DNA of 64,000 nt, from NCBI GenBank assembly GCA_029582265.1, contig CM055837.1, positions 21,747,160-21,811,159 of the forward strand, written 5' to 3'. Source of the stretch: Zoroaster sp. YZ-2022. Its lineage: Eukaryota; Echinodermata; Asteroidea; Forcipulatida; Zoroasteridae. The notes under the pieces were generated by a model. That model was not told the origin of the DNA, ran no database searches, and saw only the letters and a list, made by a program, of their open reading frames with translations. A program made the translations under genes and the position numbers. Positions 53,701-64,000 of the stretch are shown piece after piece (position 1 is the first letter of the stretch; each line of letters opens with the position of its first letter).

Positions 53701-54607
53701 AACATTTTAAGCTTTCTAAAGACATGCTAGGAATTGAGCGACAACACATCTGTTGAAAAAATTTGGTGCAAGAAATAACCAAAATGCAGCAACTAAGTAA
53801 TATTAGTCATTTCCACACTAAATCTGCCCATAAAATGCTTTTTCTTTTCTCATTTGTCGTTTTCTGTGTGTAGCCATTGGGAGCATAGATTCATCAAAAG
53901 ACAAAAAGTTAATGAATAATTGTTTGAGGTGCAGAAAAACGTACATGATTTTCATCATCCACACACCATTAAGTAGTGTGAAGCTGTGAATGGTTTTACC
54001 TACTTCAGTAACGTTAGTAGTAATTGCAGAAACATCCCCCATGTGTGTAATATTTTGTTAATAAAGACATGAAACCGATCTATGTCCACATATCATGATG
54101 ACCCCTCCATCCATTAACACAGAACAATGGTAATGGGTTGTACACCTAAGCACAACATACAATCGGCAATACACACACATTACATGGCCAGCACACTAAT
54201 GACAAAATGTTAACGTTAGTTTTAATATAGTCGTGGTAGCTGTACTAAAACAAATATACATGTATAATAAATGTGAAAGTGTGCATACCTGCAACTAAAT
54301 GAAAGTCGGCGGTAAACAAAAGGGTTAAACGGTGATCGTCTTTCACTTCGCAGAATATAATCCTAACGTATGCTCTTAAAATAGCAACACAAGTGTGACA
54401 TGTACGAGACAAGTTTGTGCATCACCGCGGTCACACCAGGGGCAAACATGCTACATTGCATGGAACACCGAAGGAAAAATCCAATAACGAAGAAACTACG
54501 TTCAGAGATCGTTTTTTGATTAGACTCGCTTCAGCCCACCGTGATATTTATTGCGTGTACTATATGTACAAAGAACATATTGAGATTCACTAGCGATTAA
54601 TGAAGCG
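50740..54607. repeat. Tandem duplication unit 1 (about 3.87 kb)
   Basis: It starts with GCGACTTGGTCACATC and GTGTTTTGTACACAGATAC, continues with block A, two gene-free GAGGGCGCTAT blocks (51310 and 51985), and a unique-type part from 52600 to 54500 (CGCCGTGGGCCAGTAATTTT, ACATCCCCCATGTGTGT). The same order is repeated from 54608. No supportable gene. Confidence 0.75.
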
Positions 54608-57600
54608 ACTTGGTCACTGGTGCTCATGTGTTTTGTACACAGATACAAAACGCGCTATAAATGATGTCATGATGACGTCACAAGACATTGCAGGCCAAAG
54701 GCACATCTACAGTATCCCACAAATGTATAACTAGAAAAAGTTTGATGAACGGGTGTACGCTTCTTGACCTATGCAAGTATAAAGATTGCCTAATTAAATA
54801 TTCACGTGCTTGCATAATTGTCTCAGTGAATTAAGAATCTAGATAAATTAATTTAGGAATCTAAAGTCAAGACGCATAGCTTCCATATATATATATGATT
54901 TATGTACTTATGATGATTTAAAGAAAGAAGGACATTTAGTGGTCTGTGAAAAAGTCACATGTTAGAGTCAATGGGGTTTGGAGGTAAAGAAGAAGAATAA
55001 TAATAATAAACTAGACATTTAGTGTTTTGTCCTGTATGGACGAACACAAGGCTATTCCAGTTGTTTGGATTATGATTGTTATGATGCGACCCTCGGCATA
55101 AGTTGTATGCCTAACCCTGATCTTGACGCCGCGATACACAAAAGTCAATCTATTAAGACTCACGATCTCTTCACTGAGAACAATGGTTGCTTATCGCGCT
55201 TTTAAAAACCGGTCGCTTGAGGGCGCTATAGCGTGGGTGAATCTATATTTTTAAGACTTTGGACCTCATATTTGATATCTGACACTGACAGCTTTAGAAA
55301 AATCTTAATTACATCGTTTTGCTTGCCTAAAATATTGATTTTAATTCAGACTTCCTGTTGAACCCAAGAGTAAAATTGGTCCAAATATGGGTCTCTTTTT
55401 ATGAACTTCTAACACAGGATAAAAATTCGAGAATATGCCACAATAATTATAATTTCTGTGCATATGGTTTCCAGAAAGATATGAATTTTTGACGCAATAC
55501 AGTCCAAAAGCTTTCTGGGTGGGAAGGCAATAGCCCGGAAGGTCAGGTCATACTAACCAGAATACAGCTCAGATTAATGTTGACCTGGATTCTGGATCTA
55601 ATAAATAAGCTTATGTATTCCATTGTATAGAAGCCTTATCCATGGCAAGCAATCAAATAAAACAATGTTATTGTTTTTATATAACATTCAACTGGTCTTC
55701 TACCCTTTAAACTGTTGAATTTCCATTGAAAATTGCCGTAAATAAGTACGCTTCTATAAGGAACACATGCTTACCTTGATTCAAGAGATAGCCTGGGAGA
55801 CAACACATTAGCAACCTTTAACTTTGAAACTACACAACGTCAATGTATTAGGACTCACAATCTTTGCTGGGAACAATGAACATGCTGCTTTTAAACCGGT
55901 CCGAATAGCAGGGGGCGCTATACGCCGAAATCAAATCTATAATTTTAAGACTTTGGACACTCATGTTTTGATATCTGGCCTTCAAACTTCACAAACATCT
56001 TAAATTACATCATTTGTTGACTCCCTAAAATATAGATTTTTTAGTCAGGCTTCAGCTGAACCGAGAGTAGAATTCAATATAGGTCATTCTTTTGGTTGAA
56101 CTATAACATGGATAAAATCGATAATATGCCTACAAAGATTGTCAATTTCTGCCATGTGGTTCAGAAATATTAATGGTACTGATTAATGTTGACCTGGATT
56201 CTGGGTCTGGAAATAAGCATGTATTCCATGTATTAAGAAGCCTACTATCCATGGCAAGAAATCCAAATAAACAATGTCATTGTTTTTTATGTAACATTCA
56301 ACTGAATCATTACCCTTTTAAACTGTAGAAATTTCCATAGAAAATTGCCATAAATAAGTTACATACTTTTATAAGGAACACATACTTACCTTGCAACATT
56401 ACAGGATGGCATACAAGGAGACAACACATTGACTGAAAATTTGAAGGATAACTGTAAAATGAACGAAACAAACAATAATAGGAAAATGATCTTCTGACAG
56501 TTGTTTTTATGCATATTTATTTCTCTATAGAATGTTGAAAATACATGTTCTATAAATAGTCTTTGTAAGTTATTGTTTTAAATGTGGCTTTTAGAGTTCA
56601 TGTTGTGAATGAACTCAGTGACTGAAAATAATATTCCACATGATAAGGTCATATTCGTGTTGCTGCTGCATAGTGAGCCAGTAATTTTCCAGTCAATCAT
56701 TTTATGCTTTAACAAGGACACCGATTCACATGCCCTGTAAGAAAGTCTGCTCTGGTTATTGGCAATACTGTCCGCTATTATCTTTACACCAACTTGTGTT
56801 TATGGGATTGATGGTCAGTAGTTGGGTTCAACTATCCTAAATGCTTACGCAAAATAAATAAATGAACTTAGAATTGGATAATCCAGCCAATCTGTATAGC
56901 AAAGGCGTGACAAAAAAGTGGGGATGTTTGTATGTTTACATGGCCAGCAACTCTCGATAATATACATTTTACTGGATCACACAACAGATATTGTTTTATA
57001 ACAACTACACGTTAACAGGAATTTGGGTCCTGGTCCAACAAAAATTCCTGTGTGCTATGATTGTTCTAACATATAAAAAAAGCCACATAAGTGGTTAGAT
57101 GTGTTTTGAGGTACTGAAAACAATTCTCATGAAAATTACAGACTTCTACAGACTAGGATAGATCCATATAAATTAATTTGAAACATACATTAACTCCTTT
57201 TTGAAGAATCGACTTCAACTCCTGGCCATTGGATCGAAATGTTATACCACAGACTCTGACACACCTCATAGCAGTAGCATGAGTGTTCTTTGGTTTCAAT
57301 CTGGAGTAAAAAGATTGAAAACTTTATTTTACCAGTGCGCAGGATTAATACTTGTGTATAATTATGATATAATTGGGCTGAACAAATACTCTTCCTCTAT
57401 ACTAATTGTGATCCCTGTATATTCAATTATATATGATAATTATTATATAATATGGTGTAGTCCCTTTAGTTTTCTAGATGTTGAAATTCGTGAGAATTGT
57501 TATTCATAATTAAAGTTCTGCTAATACAAACTCCAGCTTAGATGGTGATGATACATGCCTAAATTGATGGCCAGGTGGTAATCATTCTGTGTAAAAAGAA

Positions 57601-59467
57601 CAATAACGACTTCGCTTTCTCAAGACATGCAAAGAATTGAGCGACAACACATCGTTTAAAAATTTGGTGCGAAATAACCAAAAATGCACAACCCTAAGTG
57701 ACTATTACTTTTTCACATTAAATCACCCATAAAAAAAAAAAAATGCTTTTCTTATCTCATGTTTGTCTTTTTTGTCTGTATGTGTGTGTGGGGGGGGCAT
57801 AGATTCACCAAAAGTTAATAAATAATTATTTAGTGCAGAAAAACTGGCCACTTGATGTTCATCATCTACACCGATGCGTGATGTAAACTGTAGAGTGGTT
57901 TACCTACTAGTAGATAGTAGTACTGTAACATCCCCCCATGTGTGTGTATTTTGTTAATAAAACAGCAAACCGTCATGTCCACATAATAGTGACCCCTCCA
58001 TCCATTATACAGAACAATGACAATGGGTTGTACACTAACATAACTGTACAGTCAACGTACACATATCCTCAATTTACCTAAATGACGCACCTAAGGTTAT
58101 ATAATCAACTGAAGCATTAACTTACAAATAAGTCGCAGTTTGGTGTTTCAGATTTGTTTCAGTGAGATTCTCTTGTAAAATGCTGAATTTCAATGCATGA
58201 TCATACGCGTGGACGTCTTGGCGATGTTTTTGAGACGCACAGAATTGTGGCCATCAAAAAATTGTTGGTATAATGACTCACCCCAAACTGATAAAGTTGA
58301 TGGGGGCACAGAAAATATACCAAGATGAAAAACAATTTAGGCTCATGTTTCATCTATTCCAGATGTGGTTAATAAATTGTTTAAACTTGAAAATAAAAAT
58401 ATTATTTTTGATTTTTAAAATAAAATGGTATAATTTAGAGAAGCTCTCAAAACTTTTAATCAATATTCTTGAAGACCAATAAAATGGAAGGTGGTAAAAA
58501 ATTTGAAAAAAGTACTTTAAGGCTTTGAAATGTGTGTAAAGTGTTAACATTTATCAAATAAAGATTTCTTTCATAACGATGAGATTAATGTTTCATTTTT
58601 CTCCAATAATTTTCACTAAATCGAAATAAACGCAACGAATTAAGTAGTCTTCGTTCAAGCCTTCTATAAAGATGTGTGTCCAATTTGAGGATCAGTATTT
58701 CTTTAAAAAAATCAATACAAATACGAAAGCATTCAACAACATATTTTAGTTTCCACAGACAAAAAGCTTGATGAGTGGCGCACGCTTTAGCCAAATCCTG
58801 GATGTTCGTGAAAAAAAAAATTGAGTCATATAAATCCTATTTATCTAGTAAAATCAGTGGTTAAACAACTTTTCCACTTTCATAAAAGCATAACTTTCCA
58901 GTAAATCATACAATTTCACTATAATTTTTTTCTGTAACAAGCGCTTAGATAAAGTTTATGCAAAGCCAGTAATACGCCATGGTTTAAATTTTCGAGATAT
59001 ACTAAGCCAAAGGTAGGTGCGTCATTTCTGGTGACGAATTACGTACATGGACGATACTACACATTTACGCCAGCACCTGGCGGCAAAATGTTAACGTTAG
59101 TTTTAGCGCATAGTCATTAGCTGTATACTAAAACAAAGATACATGTATAATAAATGTGAAAGTGTACATGCAACCTGAATGAAAGTCCTGGCGATAAACG
59201 AGGTTAAACGGTGATCGTCACTTTCACTTCACCGAATAATCTAACGTATGTTAAACCAACGACACAAATCTGACATGTACGGACGGTTATTGCATCACCG
59301 GCACCGCGGTCACGCAGACGGAAACCGCTGGTACGTGGGTTACCGAGAGGAAAAATCCAATAAACAAAACTACGTTCAGACATCGTTTTTAATTGGGCTC
59401 AACCGGCCCTGCGTGATATTTGTGCATGCCTGTACAAGAACATGTGAGATTCACTAGCGATTAATGA
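54608..59467. repeat. Tandem duplication unit 2 with inserted transposon
   Basis: Same order as unit 1, plus a 948-bp transposon at 58080-59027. Removing that leaves about 3.91 kb. Differences from unit 1 are dominated by one- to four-base insertions and deletions rather than substitutions. Confidence 0.75.
58080..59027. mobile_element. Nonautonomous DNA transposon with 14-bp TIRs
   Basis: AAATGACGCACCTA at 58080-58093 is repeated inverted at 59014-59027. Unit 1 of the surrounding duplication lacks the insert (near 54170), which provides an empty site for comparison. Possible short duplications (ACGTACA) lie a few bases outside. Two short open frames inside show no transposase motif. Superfamily not assigned. 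Confidence 0.6.
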
Positions 59468-61053
59468 AGCGACTTGGTCACTGGTACATGTGTTTTGTAC
59501 ACAGATACAAAACGCGCTATAAATGATGTGACGTCACAGACATTCTAGGCCAAAGGCATCTACAGTACCCCACAAATGTATAACTGAAAAAAGTTTGATG
59601 ATCGGAATTGTACTTCTTGGATATGCTGCTAACAAAGTTGCTTGTTCATGTTACGTACTTGTAATTGTCTCAATTAATAATTAAGAATCCCTCGTCAAAT
59701 TAATTTAGAATCTAAAGTCAAGAATAAGCTTCCATATGCTATATAGTTTATATACTTATGATGATTGAAGAAGGACATTTGGTGGTAAGAAAAAAGTCAC
59801 ATGTTACAGTCCAATGGGGGTTTGGAGGTAAAGAAAGAATAATAATAATAATAAAAATAAAAAAGTCTCTGACAGAAACAAAGGAAGTATTCCGAGTCTC
59901 TCGGAACAGCCAAAAAATAAAATCTCGACGAAACAAGGCTGTTCCGAGTCTCTCGGGAACAGTAACTAATTTTATTACGTCTATAATATGGACGAACAAA
60001 GTATTCAGTTGGATTATGATTGTTATGACGCGACCCTCAACCTAAGTTGGGCCCTAACCTGATCTTGACACTGATGATACACAGGGTGATCTAATTTCGA
60101 CTCACGATCTTCGCACCAGAACAATACTTCTCATGCGGATTTTCGACTTGTCTCGCAGGGGCGCTATAATATGTGGCGACGTCAGTGGTCTATGTTGTTT
60201 ATTTTGAACCTCACTCTTCGATATATTACACACGAACTTAAAAAAATCTTCATCACATTGTTTTTTGTACCCTAAAATGACCAGTTGTTGTTCAAACTTC
60301 CTGTTGAGCAGAGTAGAGGTCGCTAGTCTCACAGCCGACGCGCACATTCACAGTGCCCATCAGGTCTATAACTGCAAAAGTTTAAAGTATGAGTCTGCTG
60401 CTTGAGTTATGGTTCAAAATGGATTTGCTAAGTAAATATTATTGATTGTTAATGGAAACCGGATGACATCACGATGACGAAATTTAGTTTTCACTTCATT
60501 TGTTGGTGTATAATTTGACCGTACAATTGCAACGCAGAACAATGTCACTTTTAAAACCAGTGACTTGAGGGCCCTATGTGAGTTTGCTGGTGGACCAGGT
60601 CTGTCGATTTATCTTCTAAATTAAGTGTGGAAAAATAATACAGGCTAGAACCCAGCCACTACAGGGGCGCAGGTGAGCACAAACAAAATCTATAAAAAGT
60701 ACAACTCTTCATTAAATATATGAAAACTTCTTTTAAAGAACTTACAAAATAAATAATAAGTGGGTCTTTCCACACTAATGGTACATACATATGATAACTA
60801 TTGGAGTGTACTTGGGAGGGTCAAATAAAGGCAAATATTTGTCCTAATCTATTCCTAGACATTCCTTAGCATTTAATGATTGCGTAACAAATAATAGAAA
60901 ATAATAACGGTACTAAAAATTACAGGATCATCTCTTTAAGACATGATGTTTTGTAACATGGACAGACATGTTGTTGAAAATTTACAGAAGTGACAATAGA
61001 ATGAAATAATTGCTCAAATGCTTTTCATTTACATCCTAACCTTTTTACGAAGC
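59468..61053. repeat. Third partial mosaic copy: blocks A, B and C
   Basis: Block A (59500-60080), B (60140-60600) and C (60690-61050) occur in the same order as at 46100-47790. Block A carries a 140-base insertion near 59845-59985 with inverted TTCCGAGTCTCTCGG motifs. Rich in small indels relative to the other copies. Confidence 0.7.
59880..59970. repeat. Short inverted insert with paired TTCCGAGTCTCTCGG motifs
   Basis: TTCCGAGTCTCTCGGAACAG near 59890 and GCTGTTCCGAGTCTCTCGGG near 59938 are partly self-complementary (CCGAG/CTCGG) and flank about 30 bases. The insert is absent from the other four A blocks. Confidence 0.45.
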
Positions 61054-61741
61054 CCGGGAAGGGACAGTGTGAAAATAAAATTCAATGGAGTAATCCGTGC
61101 GCACGGATTAGTAATCCGTTCGCACGGATTGAGAATCCGTTGCACAGATAATAATCCGTTCGCACGGTTAATGTCGCACGGATTAGGAATCCGTTCATAC
61201 GGTTTAACAATCCGTTCTGAGTTTAGTAATCCGTTTGCACGGTTAAAGAATCGTTCGCACAGTTAAGGAATCCGTTCGCAAAGTTTAACAATCCGTTCGC
61301 ACGGTTTGGTAATCCGTTCGCACGGGTTAGAATCTATTCCGCACGGATTAGGAATCGTTCTTTGATTTTAATAACAATCCGTTCGGCACGGTTTAGTAAT
61401 CCATTCGCACGGATTAGGAATCCGTTCGCACGGATTAGTAAAATCAAATTCGCACGGTTTAACAAAATCCATGCGCCACGGTTTAGCAATCCGCCACACA
61501 CATACGTTACACACGTACGTTAGTTGAATTCAAAGATGGTGGAGGTCAATGAAGTAGTTGTTCTGATGATGACGGCCTTATTGGATTATTAATCCGTGCG
61601 AACAGTTACTAAACCGTGCAGAACGGATTACTAAACCGTGCGCGTTCCTGTCGATACGGACGGATTACTAATCCCGTGCGAACGGATTGCAATCCGTGCG
61701 CACGGATTACTCCATTGATTTTTTTCTGCTGTCCCTTCCGG
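61054..61741. mobile_element. Foldback element made of palindromic 20-base repeats
   Basis: Ends CCGGGAAGGGACAG on the left and CTGTCCCTTCCGG on the right, each followed inward by CAATGGAGTAATCCGTGCGC or its complement. The interior has more than twenty units of the type AATCCGTTCGCACGGATT, itself a near-palindrome, in mixed spacing, broken by about 80 unique bases near 61500-61590. Block C/D copies at 47735 and 49105 lack the insert. Confidence 0.75.
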
Positions 61742-62861
61742 CATTCATTGCCTTTTGGTTGTTATGAGTAGCTAAGACATCTTCGCAAATTATTTAAAAA
61801 ATTAGCATGTAGAAATACCCCACGTAGCTTCTTAACGTGGACAGACAATTTGTGGCCAAAATATCTGTCACGTTACAACTATAATATTACAAGATGATCT
61901 ATTGTTGTTTAATACAGGAGGTTGTCTTGATTTTCACAAACAACAATCATAGGAAATAACATTATAAAGGGACAACATGTGGGTGAATAAATCTGTTTCA
62001 CAATGGTACTTTTAATTAATTTCTAAATAAATGTCTGTCCATGTTACAAACATGTAATCTATAGTACTTAGAAAGTTGTCTAATTTTAAACTAATCCTCA
62101 GGCACTGGAATGTACAGAACAAGATTGAGTAAAAAGTACTTCATTTATCAATATCATGTTCCTAAATATCACTTTGTGCATTAGGTGTGGAAAGATCCAA
62201 ATACATAATTTCGTAAGTTGAGTTGGTAAAATAAGACAAAAGTACGTCAGACCTATAAGAAAATAGATTTGCGTGGTATTGAACTCGTGTACAGTTATCC
62301 TTCAAATTACATTGTTGTGACTTCGTATAAGTTTGTAAAATGTCTTAACAAGGTGGATGTGTTCCTTGTGAAAGATGCACTATTGTTCTTGAAGTTGTAT
62401 GTGTTAACAGGTGATCAGCAACAGCTAATTAAAGTTATTGCTTGAAGGTGGAGCTTATCGTCACGATCAACAGGACATGAAATCAGAGTTCAAGTTCTAG
62501 TTCAGTGACTAATAATACTCATAAAGCAAGGTCATATTCATTATTTACTGCCATAAATGAACCAGTAATTTTTAGTCACTGTGTCATCTTAAACTAGGAC
62601 GCCGATTCCATGCCCTGTTTGTAGTCTGCTCTGATCGGCCCGGCGATACTGTCCGCTAACATTTTACACAATTCTGTTTATGGGATTGATGGTCAGTACT
62701 ATCCCAATGCGTGCATACAAATAAATAGGTACTTTACTATTAACGTTAATTTGTGCACAAACTGAAGATTTTTTGGAGAAAACAAAAATTACAAAAATAG
62801 GTTTAAATGGTGAAAATAGCGTAATTCATGCTCAATTCCTATAACCAATCTTCCCAAGCCA
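61742..62861. repeat. Block C remainder and block D copy
   Basis: Follows the foldback insert and matches 49105-50205 (AACATGTGGGTGAATAAATC, TTAAAGTTATTGCTTGAAGG, CAACAGGACATGAAATCAGA). Similarity stops at CTTCCCAAGCC near 62861. No gene. Confidence 0.7.
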
Positions 62862-63355
62862 GATGGACGATAGCCGGTACCGAGAGATATCGTTTTCTGC
62901 GGAATATCTCGTAATCAGCGACAAGCTGCTTTTCTCCATGAACGGCAGGTCCAACAAACATAATGTTCTTGAATATGCCAGCAAGACACCCCAGAATTAA
63001 TTTAAGGTTCTTGCCAGTCAACAAAGTGGACTGTTTGGTTGAGACTTTGGAAAGTGGTCAGCTGATCGGACCGTTTTTTCTTTCAAAGGAATGTCAACGG
63101 TAACATGTATCTGCAGATGCTCAATGATAACGTTTACCGCAGCTGCAAGACACTTTGAGCGACAGGTTCATTGAGTTCATCAGGCAGCTCTGTTTTTTAA
63201 TTTTTTTTTTTATGTAAGTCGCCCATCACAAAGGCCAAAAGGCCACTCAAAATTGAGGCTAGCAAGAAAATTAGTCAAGTTAAGGGTGGAGGCTAAGACG
63301 GCATAGCACATATATCGCTTGGTCCGAGATCGTCTGAAGTCTTTGGCGAACGAGT
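62862..63355. other. Gene-free interval
   Basis: A 61-codon minus-strand frame (63024-62839) crosses the end of the duplicated block, so I do not call it. A T-rich tract lies at 63190-63210. The interval may belong to the damaged transposon that follows. Confidence 0.3.
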
Positions 63356-63357
63356 CA

Positions 63358-63530
63358 TCATAAATCAGCCATGGCAATTGGAATGGCCACCAAGATAACC
63401 CCTGACCTCACACCATGTGATTCCCAATTTCCTTTAGGGACATTTGAAGAACAAGGTGTTTGCAACTCCTCCGTGATCTTGATGAATTGCAGGGCTGTAT
63501 TCGAAATAGAGTGGATGCTTTACACGCAAT
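63358..63530 (+). pseudogene. Mariner-like DDE transposase fragment, frameshifted
   Basis: Pieces in different frames read PDLTPCD (about 63400-63420), GHLKNKVFATPP (about 63440-63475) and RDLDELQGCIRNRVDALHAM (about 63475-63533). This order is the signature of the last catalytic Asp region and C-terminus of Tc1/mariner-superfamily transposases. At least two frameshifts are needed; upstream catalytic residues are not seen. Confidence 0.6.
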
Positions 63531-63533
63531 GTT

Positions 63534-64000
63534 CTGGCTATGGGTAGGACAAGAAAAACAGTGCAGGACGTACTCCGTCGCTGCCAGCTTTGTGTATTCG
63601 AAAGGGAGGTGGGCATGTTGAAGGTGTGGGTGCATAAAAGGGCTATGTTAGAAGAGATTCTTCTTGAATAATGTCAGTCATTCCTAAAAGAAAATCGGGT
63701 TTATCATGCAGCTTTTCACTGATTATCCTACATACACTGATTAATGCAAACTTGCAAAAAATACGATTTAGTTTGTCATTTTCAATAACAATGTACTCGG
63801 TCATATTAACGACAGCAATGGGTCAATAAAAGGTATCAATGGAAAAGCTAAGGAGTTCCTCTTCTTTGGTAAACTTCATTAAATGGTGTCGAACTAAATA
63901 ACCTTGGCATATTAACCCCTGAATTCGGATTACCTTTTTTTTATACGCACTGTATAGTGACATATGCACTCAACACTATTACGGTATCAAAAATTTGGAT
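63534..64000. other. Gene-free end of window
   Basis: Possible remainder of the transposon fragment, then AT-rich sequence. No feature supported. Confidence 0.35.

Noticed and set aside
61080..61720. CRISPR-like array of 20-base repeats
   Set aside because: Units occur in both orientations with irregular or no spacers, inside inverted ends, in a metazoan genome. This is a foldback element, not CRISPR.
1..64000. tRNA, rRNA or other structured RNA genes
   Set aside because: No cloverleaf with A/B boxes or conserved rRNA segment was noticed by eye; a covariance search would be needed to exclude small RNAs.

Overview
The window is nuclear DNA of a metazoan, most likely a marine invertebrate. 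It is AT-rich, has spliceosomal GT/AG signals, and is dense in LINE, Helitron-like, foldback and DNA-transposon sequence. I cannot name the species. There are no bacterial operons, Shine-Dalgarno sites, tRNA or rRNA genes.

The most interesting content is two related Polinton/Maverick (adintovirus-like) integrated virus/transposon elements. Element 1 (3401-19682, 16.3 kb) is structurally complete. It has terminal inverted repeats, a 5-bp CAAAT target duplication, a double-jelly-roll-type major capsid gene, a packaging ATPase, a retroviral-type integrase, a protein-primed-type family B DNA polymerase, a putative minor capsid gene and about ten accessory membrane, coiled-coil or zinc-binding genes. 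Nearly every long gene carries stops or frameshifts, so the copy is dead. It lies inside what reads as the first coding exon of a host gene on the minus strand (ATG at 19782, exon continuing at 3395-3307 and ending in a GTAAGC donor). Element 2 (33855-44042, 10.2 kb) has the same gene order and the same outermost 16 bases. It has lost the capsid gene, most of the ATPase, the integrase and the polymerase C-terminus through two internal deletions, and the tip of its right inverted repeat is also missing. Comparing the two copies explains most of the lesions in each.

Layout: 1-2560 holds a Tx1/L1-like LINE 3' part with its UTR and microsatellites; 2560-3400 remnants of the interrupted host gene; 3401-19682 element 1; 19683-28300 mostly noncoding host DNA with exon-like segments on the plus strand, hairpin elements and a direct duplication that carries an 18-nt microexon candidate; 28306-31550 two Helentron-type nonautonomous elements filled with a satellite of about 147-150 bp; 31560-33854 and 44471-45722 the RT and gag-like parts of a LINE that element 2 appears to split; 45900-62860 a mosaic of segmental duplications (tandem unit about 3.9 kb) carrying a 948-bp TIR transposon and a foldback element built of palindromic 20-mers; 63360-63530 a broken mariner-like transposase fragment.

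In an intact element of this class the genes would act together. Polymerase copies the linear genome from its inverted repeats, integrase inserts it, capsid and minor capsid proteins build the shell, the ATPase packages DNA, and small amphipathic or transmembrane proteins probably help assembly or entry. These roles come from family knowledge; the sequence shows homology-type motifs, order and damage only.
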